A DNA stretch of 64,000 nucleotides from Pelomonas sp. V22 (GCF_030014915.1 NZ_JAGIXS010000007.1:248001-312000); one strand, 5' to 3'. Positions 1 to 9,264 are shown, counted from the first letter of the stretch. Notes: generated by a model from the sequence alone, not told the origin. Numbers and translations: made by a program.

Positions 1-107
1 TCGGTTCATGGTGAATCGGGCGAGGGTTGAGGTCCGCGATTCCGGCTCGACATCGCGGCGAGGCGCCATTCTGTGGGCTCCTCAGGGTTTGTGCGGGGCA
101 ACTCCGA

Positions 108-121
108 TCATGGTTTTGATT
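108..121 (+). promoter_or_regulatory. Motif shared by the TonB-receptor and rhamnose-operon upstream regions
   Basis: The 14-base stretch TCATGGTTTTGATT lies 120 bases ahead of the TonB-receptor start. A 13/14 match, TCATGGTCTTGATT, occurs at 9158-9171 upstream of the rhamnose operon. Both are non-coding and both precede genes of one pathway, so a common regulator or promoter element is possible. No -35/-10 pair is clear. The function is inference. Confidence 0.3.
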
Positions 122-241
122 CTTTGCCGCACGGTAAATCCAAAGCGGGTGCCCGGTCCTAGACTCCAAATCAGAACAGCGTTTCATTGCCATTCCTTGA
201 AGCAGCTGTCACCCCAAAGACGACTCGTGGAGACAAGCACA

Positions 242-3200
242 ATGACTGCCCCCATCGGCCGCAGCGCCGCACCGACCCCGATCAAGACCACCACCGCCCT
301 GGCCATCGCCGCGCTGTTTGCTGCGGGTGCCGCTCAGGCCCAGCAGGCCGCCGCGCCGACGGCTCCCGCTGCCAAGCCGGCCGACAAGGCCCCCGAGAAG
401 CTCGACAAGGACGGCAAGCCGCTCAAGAACCAGCTGGAGACCGTCGAGGTCGTGGGCACCCGCCGCTCCATCGCCTCGGCCATCGACCGCAAGAAGAACG
501 CCGGCACGGTGACCGACTCCATCGTCGCCGAAGACGTGAACCAGTTCCCGGACAAAAACGTCGGCGAGGCGCTGTCGCGCATCTCCGGCGTGCAGCTGTC
601 GCGCGAATTCGGCGAAGGCTCGCAGGTCTCGATCCGGGGCGTCGAGCCCGACCTGAACCGGGTCGAAATCAACGGCATGTCGGTGCTGGGCACCAACGGC
701 GGTGCCGGCCGTGGCGCCGAGCTGCGCGAGCTGGCCTCGGAACTGATCCAGTCCATCGACGTGGTCAAGGGCACGCAGGCCCGCATGACTGAAGGCGGTA
801 TCGGCGGTACGGTGCTGATCAACACCCGCAAGCCGCTGGACTTCAAGGAGCTCACCGTGGCCGGCAGCCTGGCCGCCGAGCAAAGCAGCCTGCGCGGCGG
901 TGCCCAGCCTCGCGGCACCCTGCTCGTGGCCGACAAGTTCTTCGACGGCAAGCTGGGCCTGATGGCCAACCTGACCTACGACAAGATTTACACGCGTGGC
1001 GACTTCTCGCGCAACACCTCCTGGACCTTCCTGCGCGACTGGGACAACTCGCCCGAAAAGACCCTGACCAGCCTGAATGCCAATGCCGCCGCTGTCACCA
1101 CATTCGCCGGCTGCGCAGCCCTGACCAATGCCAACGACCGCACGGCCTGCCAGAGCCAGTGGTTCGACTACGCGCCGCGCATCTCTCGCTATGGCATCTG
1201 GGAGCGCAACCACAAGCGCGGCTCGGGTGAACTGACCGCGCAGTACAAGTTCAGCGACAACTTCGATGCCTGGGCCAGCTACTTGGTGAACACGCAGGCC
1301 CAGAAGCTCAACGACATGAACTTCGGCACGGACTTCACGGCGACGAACCGGCTCTCCAACGCCGGCAACGCGCCCGTCTACCGCGCCGACGGCACGGTGC
1401 AGACCGCTGGCACCTGTACGGCCATCAGCGGCACGGCGACGCCGGCCAGCATGACGATCGAGAACCACCACGTCACCGGCTACACGGTGGGCAACTGCCT
1501 GGCCGTGGCCGGCCAGGGTGGCCAGGGCGCGTTCTCCACCTCGGCGCGCGACTTTGCGCTCGACATCAAGTCCACCTATGCCACCACGGGCTTCAAGTTC
1601 AAGAACGACAGCTGGAAGGTCGACGGCCTGCTGGTCGACTCCAAGGCGGACTACAAGAGCGAGAGCAACGCGATCGCGCTGACGCAAAACGCCCCGGGTC
1701 TGATCGTCAAGTTGGGTCCTGACCGTTTGCCCACCTTCACGTTCCCGACCGGCTACAGCCCCGACGCCGCATCTTCGTACGTGCAGGCCCAGTTGCAATA
1801 CCGCCCCTCGGCCACCAAGAACACCGAGCGCCAGGGCAAGCTGGACTTCACCTACAACGTTGGCCACGATTTCTTCAACACGCTGTACTTCGGCGGCCAG
1901 GCGCGAGAATCGCGCTCCTACCAGTACAACGGCGGCGGCTACCTCGTTCAGAACAACGGCAGCCTGACCAACACCAACGAAGCGGTGGATATCAACGCCC
2001 GTGGCGCCAACATCAACCAGACCATCATCTTCGACCCGCTGTACACCGGGACGGCACAGCGACCGAACGACTCGCAGACCTTCATCAACACGGGCTACCG
2101 CACGTCCTACGTGAGCGGTACCAAGATGCAGGAAATCATCAACGCGCTGCGCACCACATCACCGGGCACCTTCATGGGGGGCTACGGCAACATCTCGAAC
2201 GTGCCCACCAGCTGGACAGCGCCGAGCTATGCCGCCGCTTACAACTCAGGCTACTTCGACACCAGCGCCTTCAACCACGCCTACCTGTACGAAACCCCGG
2301 GCAGCGACGGCAAGACGTATCCGCAGATCCCGGCCTTCGATATTGCCGAGAAGATCAAGTCTGCCTATGTGCAGCTGGACTGGGGCACCGACCTCTTCGG
2401 CATGTCGCTGGACGGCAATGTGGGCGTGCGCTACACCCGCACCGACGTGAAGTCCACCGGTGTGAAAGTCGACCGCCAATGCGATCCGGCAGCGCTGACC
2501 ACCTGCTCCGTGCTGGTTAACAGCAACACCATCGTCGGCCTGGAAAACAACTACAGTGACGTGCTGCCCAGCCTGAACGCCGCGCTGCAGCTGCTGCCCG
2601 AGAAGCTGATCCTGCGCGCTGGCTGGGGCAAGGTGATGGCCCGCCCGGCACTGAACCTGCTGGCGCCCAACGTCACCTGCACCACCGGCAGTGGCCTGGC
2701 GTCGCGCGGCGGTGACGGCGTCGACGACTGCACGGCCGGCAACCCCGACCTCAAGCCCTACCGCGCCACCAAGCAGGACCTGAGCCTCGAGTACTACCCG
2801 AACCGTGACTCGCAGCTGAGCCTGGCTCTGTTCCGCACCAACATCGACACCTATGTGCGGGCCAACATCCGCCAGCCTGCCATCGATTTCTTCGGTGACG
2901 GCCGCCTGTTCGACGTGACCCAGTCGATCAACGGCCAGGGCGCTCGCACCCAGGGCTTCGAGCTGGCGGGCCGCACGGCACTGACCTTCCTGCCAAGCTT
3001 CCTGAGTGGCTTCGGCGTTGATGCCAACCTGACCCGCATGAGCTTCAGCTACGCCGCCGGCAACGAGCTGCTGAGCCCGCTGGACAACTCGGTGCTGCCG
3101 TACCCCGGCTTGTCCACCAAGGCCTACAACCTCGGCCTGTGGTACGACAAGGACCAGTTCAACGCCCGCATCGCGTACCACCACCGCAACAAGTACTACA

Positions 3201-3421
3201 CGGGCGGCAACGACGTGTCGGGCAACCCGAACTTCCGCGATGGCAGCGGCTACCTGGACGCCAAGGTCCAGTACAAGCTGAACAAGAACTTCACGCTCTC
3301 GTTCGAAGCTAAGAACCTGACCAACCAGGCCGAGCTGACCTATGCCGGCGACCTGCAGCGCCCGAACGAGCTGGCCTGGTCCGGCCGCCGCTACTACCTG
3401 ACGCTGGGCTACAAGCTGTAA
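242..3421 (+). CDS. TonB-dependent outer-membrane receptor (Caulobacter type)
   Basis: Outer-membrane active transporter of about 1059 residues, the usual length for the TIGR01782-like receptors that import carbohydrates. The frame is open further upstream, but ATG 242 is preferred: it follows GGAGAC at 229-234 and begins a signal peptide (basic start, hydrophobic AIAALFAAGAAQAQ, cleavage after AQA). A Pro/Ala/Lys-rich linker follows, then the TonB-box-like ETVEVVG, the plug domain (PDKNVGEALSRISGV, RGVEPDLNRVEING) and a long 22-strand-type barrel ending in aromatic YLTLGYKL, typical of a C-terminal BamA signal. No SusD partner is adjacent. Next to rhamnose and rhamnogalacturonan genes, the likely ligand is a rhamnogalacturonan oligosaccharide; this is inferred from context. 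The gene is monocistronic, with its own terminator. Confidence 0.93.
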   Translation: MTAPIGRSAAPTPIKTTTALAIAALFAAGAAQAQQAAAPTAPAAKPADKAPEKLDKDGKPLKNQLETVEVVGTRRSIASAIDRKKNAGTVTDSIVAEDVNQFPDKNVGEALSRISGVQLSREFGEGSQVSIRGVEPDLNRVEINGMSVLGTNGGAGRGAELRELASELIQSIDVVKGTQARMTEGGIGGTVLINTRKPLDFKELTVAGSLAAEQSSLRGGAQPRGTLLVADKFFDGKLGLMANLTYDKIYTRGDFSRNTSWTFLRDWDNSPEKTLTSLNANAAAVTTFAGCAALTNANDRTACQSQWFDYAPRISRYGIWERNHKRGSGELTAQYKFSDNFDAWASYLVNTQAQKLNDMNFGTDFTATNRLSNAGNAPVYRADGTVQTAGTCTAISGTATPASMTIENHHVTGYTVGNCLAVAGQGGQGAFSTSARDFALDIKSTYATTGFKFKNDSWKVDGLLVDSKADYKSESNAIALTQNAPGLIVKLGPDRLPTFTFPTGYSPDAASSYVQAQLQYRPSATKNTERQGKLDFTYNVGHDFFNTLYFGGQARESRSYQYNGGGYLVQNNGSLTNTNEAVDINARGANINQTIIFDPLYTGTAQRPNDSQTFINTGYRTSYVSGTKMQEIINALRTTSPGTFMGGYGNISNVPTSWTAPSYAAAYNSGYFDTSAFNHAYLYETPGSDGKTYPQIPAFDIAEKIKSAYVQLDWGTDLFGMSLDGNVGVRYTRTDVKSTGVKVDRQCDPAALTTCSVLVNSNTIVGLENNYSDVLPSLNAALQLLPEKLILRAGWGKVMARPALNLLAPNVTCTTGSGLASRGGDGVDDCTAGNPDLKPYRATKQDLSLEYYPNRDSQLSLALFRTNIDTYVRANIRQPAIDFFGDGRLFDVTQSINGQGARTQGFELAGRTALTFLPSFLSGFGVDANLTRMSFSYAAGNELLSPLDNSVLPYPGLSTKAYNLGLWYDKDQFNARIAYHHRNKYYTGGNDVSGNPNFRDGSGYLDAKVQYKLNKNFTLSFEAKNLTNQAELTYAGDLQRPNELAWSGRRYYLTLGYKL

Positions 3422-3465
3422 AGCACCACTTATGTCTCCTGGCTGCCGCAAACGGCCAGTTTTGG

Positions 3466-3489
3466 CGGCTCCTTCGGGAGCCGTTTTTT
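3466..3489 (+). terminator. Rho-independent terminator of the TonB receptor gene
   Basis: A perfect 7-bp stem CGGCTCC / GGAGCCG closes a TTCG tetraloop and is followed by six T residues. It lies 45 bases after the receptor stop codon. This is a textbook intrinsic terminator and makes the receptor an independent transcription unit. Confidence 0.9.
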
Positions 3490-3662
3490 ATGGTGGCGGT
3501 TGAGAGTCTGGCGGCAATCGGCACGTTGCGGTCGTTCGCATTGATTTGATCGTTCGCGCAGCCGACGACAGGGGACATGAGCGAAGGGATGCCCACTGGC
3601 GGCCTGATCCTTGAGCGGCCGAGCCAAGACGCGTCGAGCGGCTGCAACGTGCCGCAAGCCAC

Positions 3663-5027
3663 CTAGCTCATCGGTAGCTTCTCATGCCATTGCTGACGAT
3701 AGCTGGTGAGCCCGGGCAATGGCAGTGCGACGGCAGGCTGGTGTGAGGCCGGGGGCTGCGTGCCCCAGTGCTGCAACATCCAGCCGCCACAGGTGGTGCC
3801 GCTGCTGTCGTCCGACACGCAGACCGCCTGGCCCGGCCGCAGCGCCGCCAGCAGCGGGCCGAACAGCGCGTTGCGGCTGAAGCTTCCTTCCACGATCACC
3901 GGGCCTCGGGCGTTGAGTGATGTGAGGCAGTAGTCCGTCATCAGCGCGCTGTAGAGCGTGGCCAGGGCGGTTCGCTCGGCGGGCGTCTCTGGCGCGGGGC
4001 CTTCGATGCGGCCCGCCTGGCCGGCGAAGGGCCCGCCGGCTTCAGCGAAGCAGGGCAGGGCAAGGGTCTGACGGTGGACCAGGGTCTGCAGATCTGCGAC
4101 GCTGAACGCGGCCGGTTCGCCACCTGCCAGCGCGCCGAATTCGCGGCCGCCCATGAAGCGCATGCAGGGCACAGGCCGACCGTGGACGTCGACATTGGCG
4201 AGCATGTCCTGCCGTTCGTCGAGGGGCGCCTGGCCACCCAGCGCGGCGGCGATCACCCAGGTGCCGGTGGAGAGCACGGTGATGGGCTCGCTGGCCTGCA
4301 GATAGCGCAGGAGCGAGGCATTGCTGTCGTGGATGCCGCAGATCACCCGACAGTCGGGTCCCAGACCCGTGACCGCCGCGATCTCCGGCAGCAGCGGGCC
4401 GAGAGTGGCCCAGGCGGATTGCAGCGGCGGGAACTTGTCCTGCCATCCCTTTGCTTCCACCAGCGACGAGAAGTGGCGGGCCTGCGGACTCCAGAGGTCT
4501 GTGTGGCAGCCCAGCGAGGTCAGCTCGCTCGCGGCCACGCCGCAGAAGCGCCAGGCCCAGTACTGCGGGTACATCAGCACCTGGCGGGTGCGGGCGAACT
4601 CGGCCGGGAAGGCCTCGGCCAGCCAGGCCAGTTGCCGGCCCAGGTTGAGCCCGGCCGGCAGCTTGGGCGACTGGGTCTCGGCAAAAGCCGGCCGCTGGCT
4701 GCGGTAGCGGTCTTCGGGCGGCGTGAACTCGTAGTCCAGCACCGGCAGGGTCAGACCTTGCTCGTCAATGAGCGCTGCCGTGGCGCCATGAGTCACCGGC
4801 ACGATGGCGGTGATGCGGGCGGTGGCTGCGAGCTCCCTCAAGGTCTGCAGCATCCACGGCCACAGGCCTTCAACGTCCAAGTGTGGATAGGGGCCGCCCT
4901 GCAGCACGACGTTGGGCCGGCGCCGCTCCTCGAGCACGCGGCCGTCCTGGCCGAGCAGGCTCAGCTTGCTGTTGGTCTTGCCGATGTCGAGGACGACGCA
5001 GGCTGCTTCTTGTGAACTCATGGGCAT
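3663..5027 (-). CDS. FGGY-family carbohydrate kinase, probable L-rhamnulokinase
   Basis: Predicted cytoplasmic sugar kinase of about 454 residues that would phosphorylate L-rhamnulose to the 1-phosphate, the substrate of the aldolase encoded at 9302. It has the FGGY/ASKHA fold signatures: N-terminal phosphate loop VVLDIGKTNSKLSLL, central GIHDSNASLL, the adenosine-side VLSTGTWVIAA, and a C-terminal EGSFSRN...SGTTCGG segment. ATG 5027 is favoured by GAGAC spacing; the in-frame ATG 5021 (MSSQEA) is the alternative. It is transcribed alone, divergently from the serine hydrolase/fucosidase pair, across a 151-bp region that carries a shared motif. FGGY kinases differ in sugar specificity, so a fuculokinase role (a GH29 fucosidase is nearby) cannot be excluded. 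No other rhamnulokinase is visible in the window. Confidence 0.82.
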   Translation of the reverse strand: MPMSSQEAACVVLDIGKTNSKLSLLGQDGRVLEERRRPNVVLQGGPYPHLDVEGLWPWMLQTLRELAATARITAIVPVTHGATAALIDEQGLTLPVLDYEFTPPEDRYRSQRPAFAETQSPKLPAGLNLGRQLAWLAEAFPAEFARTRQVLMYPQYWAWRFCGVAASELTSLGCHTDLWSPQARHFSSLVEAKGWQDKFPPLQSAWATLGPLLPEIAAVTGLGPDCRVICGIHDSNASLLRYLQASEPITVLSTGTWVIAAALGGQAPLDERQDMLANVDVHGRPVPCMRFMGGREFGALAGGEPAAFSVADLQTLVHRQTLALPCFAEAGGPFAGQAGRIEGPAPETPAERTALATLYSALMTDYCLTSLNARGPVIVEGSFSRNALFGPLLAALRPGQAVCVSDDSSGTTCGGWMLQHWGTQPPASHQPAVALPLPGLTSYRQQWHEKLPMS

Positions 5028-5110
5028 GTCTGGATTTGTCTCAGACCGAATGCTGCCAGCCGCAGCGGCGAATGCCTGGCCATCAGAGCACGGATCGCAC
5101 ATCTCGCATG

Positions 5111-5124
5111 CGATTGAGCGATTG
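5111..5124. promoter_or_regulatory. Candidate DeoR-regulator operator between kinase and serine hydrolase
   Basis: CGATTGAGCGATTG contains two direct GATTG units and the 10-mer TGAGCGATTG. The same 10-mer occurs, in either orientation, at 9040-9049 and 9255-9264, and 9 of its bases at 47472-47480. It lies in the divergent promoter region, 55 bases before the serine hydrolase start. Direct GATTG-type repeats resemble known DeoR-family operators; binding is inferred. Confidence 0.45.
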
Positions 5125-5178
5125 CCGGCCACGGAAACGCGGACACTCTTCGCGCGTCGAACTTCCAGGCTGCTTTTG

Positions 5179-6474
5179 ATGACCACCAAGAAGATCCCTT
5201 TGCGCGCGGCACTGCTGCTCAGCCTCACGCTGGCAGGCGTTCCGCTGCATGCCGCCAAGCTGCTCAAGCCGGTCGAGCCGGCCAAAGCGGCCGAGACGAT
5301 GACGGCCGGCTTCTCGGTCCAGCGCCTGCAGCGCCTCGACGCTGCCGTCGAGCAGGAGGTGAAACAGGCCCAGATCGCCGGTGCCATCGTCTACATCGCC
5401 CGCGACGGCAAGCCGGTGCACTTCAAGACCTACGGCCAGCAGGACATCGAAAACGGCAAGCCCATGCAGAAGGATGCGATCTTCCGCATTGCGTCGATGA
5501 GCAAGGCGCTGACCAGCGTGGCCGCCATGATGCTGTACGAGGAAGGGCATTTCCTCTTGAAGGATCCGGTCGCCAAGTTCATCCCGGCCTTCGCGAATTC
5601 GGTCGTGGCCGTGCCCGCACCGGCCGGTTCCGGCCTGGCCTATGCCACCGAGAAGCTGCGCCGCCCCATCACCATCCGCGACCTGCTGCGCCACACGGCG
5701 GGCATGACCTATGGGTCGGGCCTCGCATCGGCTGAGTACAAGAAGGCAGGCCTCGCCGACTGGTACCTGCTCGACAAGGACGAGACGCTGGAGCAGATGG
5801 TCAACCGCCTCGCCGCGCTGCCGCTGCATGGCCAGCCGGGCGAGGCCTTTCAGTACGGCTATGCCACCGATGTGCTGGGCCGCGTGATCGAGGTCGTGTC
5901 GGGCATGCCGCTGGACCGTTTCATCGAGGAGCGCATCACCCGCCCCCTGAAGATGCCCGACACCAGCTTCTTCCTGCCGCCCGAGAAGACCGCGCGGCTC
6001 GCCAACGTCTACGGCATGGAAGGCGGCCAGCTCAAGCTGAAGGAAACCGCCGCCCGCAGCGACTTCGTCAACGGCCCCAAGCGCCTGCTGTCGGGCGGTG
6101 CCGGCATGCTCTCGACGACCACGGACTACGCCCGCCTTTTGCAGATGCTCCTGAACGGCGGCGAACTCGACGGCGTGCGCCTGCTCTCGCCCAAGACAGT
6201 GGCGCTGATGCACGCCAATCACACCGGCGACAAATACCGCAGCGTGGATGGCGACGGCTTTGGTCTTGGCTTCTGGACCATCGGCGACCTGGGTGTCAGT
6301 GGCGAGCTGGGCTCGGTCGGGGCCTACGGCTGGGGCAGTGCCTACTTTCCGCAGTACCTGGTGGACCCCAAGGAGCGCCTGATCCTCATCTTCATGACCC
6401 AGCACCGCCCCGCCGGAAGTTCCAACCTGAACCAGCGCATCAAGGTGCTGACCTACCAGGCCCTGATCCAATGA
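5179..6474 (+). CDS. Exported beta-lactamase-family serine hydrolase
   Basis: Class C beta-lactamase/esterase-fold hydrolase of 431 residues. The SxxK motif is S106-M-S-K109 and the second motif is the YGYATD segment (Y-x-Y/N). HTAGMTYG and the GAGMLSTTTDYARL block are typical of the family. The start is ATG 5179, which gives a signal peptide (KKIPLRAALLLSLTLAGVPLHA) and so periplasmic or secreted location. It overlaps the following GH29 fucosidase by 4 bp (ATGA), so the two are co-translated. Such proteins in polysaccharide-utilisation loci are often carbohydrate esterases or peptidases rather than lactamases. A deacetylating or de-esterifying role on pectin fragments is possible but not shown. 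Confidence 0.85.
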   Translation: MTTKKIPLRAALLLSLTLAGVPLHAAKLLKPVEPAKAAETMTAGFSVQRLQRLDAAVEQEVKQAQIAGAIVYIARDGKPVHFKTYGQQDIENGKPMQKDAIFRIASMSKALTSVAAMMLYEEGHFLLKDPVAKFIPAFANSVVAVPAPAGSGLAYATEKLRRPITIRDLLRHTAGMTYGSGLASAEYKKAGLADWYLLDKDETLEQMVNRLAALPLHGQPGEAFQYGYATDVLGRVIEVVSGMPLDRFIEERITRPLKMPDTSFFLPPEKTARLANVYGMEGGQLKLKETAARSDFVNGPKRLLSGGAGMLSTTTDYARLLQMLLNGGELDGVRLLSPKTVALMHANHTGDKYRSVDGDGFGLGFWTIGDLGVSGELGSVGAYGWGSAYFPQYLVDPKERLILIFMTQHRPAGSSNLNQRIKVLTYQALIQ

Positions 6475-8012
6475 AACACACGCTCATCGCCCTGGCGGCC
6501 TCGCTCGCCTGTCTGACCCTCGCGGCCGAGCCGCTGCCACTGCCGGACCGTGCCGGTGTACCGCCCTCCAAGCTGTATGACTACGGCGTGATGGGTCCGC
6601 CGGCCACGCCCGCCATCGTGGCTGCAGCGCTGGAACAGGCCGGGACCCGCCTGCCGGCCGGCCCGTTCGCGGCCAGCTGGGCCTCGATCGGCCAGCACTA
6701 TCGCAGCCCGTCGTGGTTTGAGGACGCGAAGTTCGGGATCTTCATCCACTGGGGCTTGTTCGCCGTGCCGGCGTTTCACAACGAGTGGTACGAGAAGCAC
6801 ATGTACGCGGCCCGGCGCGAATGGCATGCCGAGAATTTCGGCCCGCATGAGCGCTTTGGCTACAAGGACTTCATCCCGCTGTTCAAGCACGAGAAGTTCG
6901 ACGCGACGCAATGGGCGGCGCTGTTCAAGCAAGCCGGCGCGCGGCTGGTCATGCCCTCGGCCCAGCACCACGACAACTTCGCGCTCTGGGACAGCCAGGT
7001 CACCCCTTTCAACTCGGTGAAGATGGGCCCGAAGCAGGACCTGGTCGGCCAACTGGCCAAGGCCGTGCGCGCTGCCGGCATGAAGTTCGGTGTCTCCAAC
7101 CACGGCATCGAGAACTTCAGCTTCATCAATCCGACGCCGGAGATCGAGGCGAAGCTCAAGGCCGCCAAGGCCGACCTCTACGACCCGGCCTGGGGCGACT
7201 TCTACAACGTGGCCGACCGCAGCCCGGCGGCGATGACGCGCTTCCTGGCCGACTGGCTGCGCCGCAATGTCGAGCTGATCGACCAGTACCGGCCCGATCT
7301 GCTGTGGTTCGACAACGGCGCCAACCTGCGCGTGCTCGACCCGCTGAAGCTGCAGGTCGCGGCCCATTACTACAACCGTGCGCGCAGCTGGCAGCAGGAG
7401 GTGTCGATCAGCAGCAAGTTCGTCGCCTATGCACCCTCCAACGACGACCGCCAGCAGGTCGGGTCCATCATCGATTTTGAAAAGGTGGGCACGCGCTCGC
7501 CCGCCGAGATTCGGCCCGGTCCCTGGATGGTGGACGACACCATCGGCAGCACCTGGGGCTACACGCGCGGCATGAAGGTGGACAGCGCGCCGGTCGTGCT
7601 GCGGCGCCTGATCGACACGGTCAGCAAGGGCGGCTTCTACCTGCTCAACATCTCGCCGATGGCCGATGGCACGGTGCCCGCGGATCAGCAGCAGACGCTG
7701 CGCGAGATCGGCGCCTGGCTTGCCGTGAATGGCGAGGCCATCTACAGCACCCGACCGTGGCAGCAGTTTGGTGAGGGCGAATGGCGCTTCACCAGCAAGG
7801 CCGGGGTGGTGTACGCCATCGGCCCGGCCGGTTCCGCGGCGCAGCTGAAGTCGCTCACGCCAGCGCTGGGCAAGGTCACGAAGCTGGAGTTGCTCGGCCA
7901 GCCCGGCGAACTGGACTTCTCGCAATCCGACGCGGGCCTGAGCGTGCAACTGCCCGCCGGCAAGCAGGCCTTCGCCGTGCTGAAGATCAGCGGCCTGCTC
8001 GCGGGCCGCTGA
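6471..8012 (+). CDS. GH29 alpha-L-fucosidase
   Basis: Retaining alpha-L-fucosidase-type glycosidase, 513 residues, with a signal peptide (MKHTLIALAASLACLTLAA). Family GH29 features are clear: WFEDAKFGIFIHWGLFAVPAF near residue 85, the HHDNFALWDS substrate loop, the SNHGIENF strand, the nucleophile region LLWFDNG with Asp281, and the downstream GGFYLLNISPMADG segment shared by GH29 enzymes. A beta-sandwich-like tail of about 80 residues follows. It probably removes terminal L-fucose (or a related residue) from pectic side chains in the periplasm. The start overlaps the serine hydrolase stop by 4 bp, and the gene converges on the regulator gene only 8 bp downstream. Confidence 0.92.
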   Translation: MKHTLIALAASLACLTLAAEPLPLPDRAGVPPSKLYDYGVMGPPATPAIVAAALEQAGTRLPAGPFAASWASIGQHYRSPSWFEDAKFGIFIHWGLFAVPAFHNEWYEKHMYAARREWHAENFGPHERFGYKDFIPLFKHEKFDATQWAALFKQAGARLVMPSAQHHDNFALWDSQVTPFNSVKMGPKQDLVGQLAKAVRAAGMKFGVSNHGIENFSFINPTPEIEAKLKAAKADLYDPAWGDFYNVADRSPAAMTRFLADWLRRNVELIDQYRPDLLWFDNGANLRVLDPLKLQVAAHYYNRARSWQQEVSISSKFVAYAPSNDDRQQVGSIIDFEKVGTRSPAEIRPGPWMVDDTIGSTWGYTRGMKVDSAPVVLRRLIDTVSKGGFYLLNISPMADGTVPADQQQTLREIGAWLAVNGEAIYSTRPWQQFGEGEWRFTSKAGVVYAIGPAGSAAQLKSLTPALGKVTKLELLGQPGELDFSQSDAGLSVQLPAGKQAFAVLKISGLLAGR

Positions 8013-8020
8013 GCACGGGT

Positions 8021-8878
8021 TCAGAAACGCTCGTTCGCCGCCAGCGGGAACTCGCCGCCGGACTCGAAATCAGCCGCCTGGCCCTCGTCCTGCTCCAGCG
8101 GCTCGGGCGCCACGGTCACGACCTTGACGCCTTCGTGCTCAAGCGCCTGCACCGCACCGTCGCTGGCGCCGGTGTCGGTGATCACGCAGGACACGCGGTT
8201 CAGCCCGCACAGGATGAGCCCGGCGCGCCGCGCGAACTTGGAGCTGTCCACCAGCACGATCAGCTCGTCGGTCTGGCTGATCAGGCGCTTCTCGGCCTGG
8301 ATCAAAAGCGGGTCGGCTTCCATCAGGCCCAGCAGCGAGAGGCCATAGACGCCCATGAACATCTTGGCCGCGTAGTGGTGCTGGGTGATGTCGTTGTCGA
8401 AGGGGCTGAGGATCACGTTCTGCTCGCGGTAGACCTTGCCGCCGGGCAGGATGATCTCGTTGTCGCTCGAGACCAGCAGCCGCTCCGCCATCAGGAAGGA
8501 GTTGGTCAAGATCTTCAGCTGCTTCTCGACCAGGAACTCCACCATCATGTAGGTGGTCGTGCCGCCGTTGATGATGATGGTCTCGCCGTCATTGCACATG
8601 CCGCTCGCATAGCGGGCGATGGCGCGCTTTTCGGCGGCGTGATTCTGGATGTTGTTCTGGAAAGTTTCGCTCGACAGCGTGAATTGCCGCTTCTTCGTCT
8701 GCAGTTTGGCGGCGCCGCCGCGGGTGCGCGTCAACTGATTCTTGGCGGCCAGCCAGCCAATATCGCGGCGCACCGTGGCGGCCGAGGCAGATAACCATTC
8801 GGTGAGTTCCTGGACGCTCGCCTGCGAATGCTCGTTGAGCAATTTGAGCAGGCGCTTGTGGCGTTTGTGATTGATCAT
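8021..8878 (-). CDS. DeoR-family transcriptional regulator of the rhamnose locus
   Basis: DeoR/GlpR-type regulator of 285 residues. An N-terminal winged helix-turn-helix (residues about 1-60; VQELTEWLSASAATVRRDI and the TRTRGGA wing) is followed by the DeoRC sugar-phosphate-sensing domain (NGGTTTYMMVEFL, SNDEIILPGG, the LVDSSKF motif). ATG 8878 is chosen because GAGGTGG lies just upstream; the frame extends further but without family sequence. It is divergent from the rhamnose catabolic operon with 423 bp between starts, a classical arrangement for local control. DeoR-type regulators control rhamnose catabolism in Rhizobium. The effector is probably a phosphorylated rhamnose intermediate; that is inference. 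Confidence 0.9.
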   Translation of the reverse strand: MINHKRHKRLLKLLNEHSQASVQELTEWLSASAATVRRDIGWLAAKNQLTRTRGGAAKLQTKKRQFTLSSETFQNNIQNHAAEKRAIARYASGMCNDGETIIINGGTTTYMMVEFLVEKQLKILTNSFLMAERLLVSSDNEIILPGGKVYREQNVILSPFDNDITQHHYAAKMFMGVYGLSLLGLMEADPLLIQAEKRLISQTDELIVLVDSSKFARRAGLILCGLNRVSCVITDTGASDGAVQALEHEGVKVVTVAPEPLEQDEGQAADFESGGEFPLAANERF

Positions 8879-9030
8879 GAAACCACCTCGGATACTGGCA
8901 CTGGCGGGCCCCGCGAATATGCAGAAGATGCGCAGAAGGATGGCCAGCTGATTCCTTCCGCTCAGCGCGCTCAAGCGGCCTTGGGCCCCGCTTGGCGGCG
9001 CCACTGAAGGTACGTCAGGCCCGCCCGAGG

Positions 9031-9068
9031 GTCAATCGCCAATCGCTCAAATCTATGATTGATTGATG
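9031..9068. promoter_or_regulatory. Candidate operator cluster in the regulator-rhamnose operon divergent region
   Basis: Within the 423-bp region between the divergent starts 8878 and 9302, this stretch has two CAATCG units, the second extended to CAATCGCTCAA (9040-9050), followed by TGATTGATTGATG (9056-9068). CAATCGCTCA is the complement of the TGAGCGATTG seen at 5115 and 9255. Short direct repeats of this kind are typical DeoR-family operators. Binding is inferred. Confidence 0.45.
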
Positions 9069-9098
9069 CCCGAAAGCTGCGCACAGGCTGCGCATTGC

Positions 9099-9171
9099 TT
9101 GATTGAATTTGCTGCATCGCCGCATTTCGATCATTGATTTGCGCATCTCGTTATCACTCATGGTCTTGATT
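9099..9171. promoter_or_regulatory. Repeated TTGATT elements upstream of the rhamnose operon
   Basis: TTGATTGA at 9099-9106, ATTGATTT near 9133-9140 and CTTGATTG near 9165-9172 repeat the TGATTGA unit found at 9056-9067 with irregular spacing. The last sits in TCATGGTCTTGATT (9158-9171), which matches the TonB-receptor upstream region at 13 of 14 bases. The array could be operators or AT-rich promoter elements; no confident -35/-10 pair can be assigned. Confidence 0.35.
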
Positions 9172-9254
9172 GCTTCTGCATTGACACCCCAGTAGCCCAA
9201 GCCGTCTACTGACGACCGTTGCAGCGAAGCCCCGCCATCAAGCCGCCCGCCGGG

Positions 9255-9264
9255 TGAGCGATTG
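9255..9264 (+). promoter_or_regulatory. Candidate DeoR-regulator operator immediately before the rhamnose operon
   Basis: TGAGCGATTG lies 38 bases before the aldolase/dehydrogenase start, a position suited to blocking transcription. It is identical to 5115-5124 and complementary to 9040-9049. Confidence 0.45.

Noticed and set aside
8-241. In-frame N-terminal extension of the TonB receptor
   Set aside because: It lacks a ribosome-binding site and export features; the signal peptide and GGAGAC site place the start at 242.
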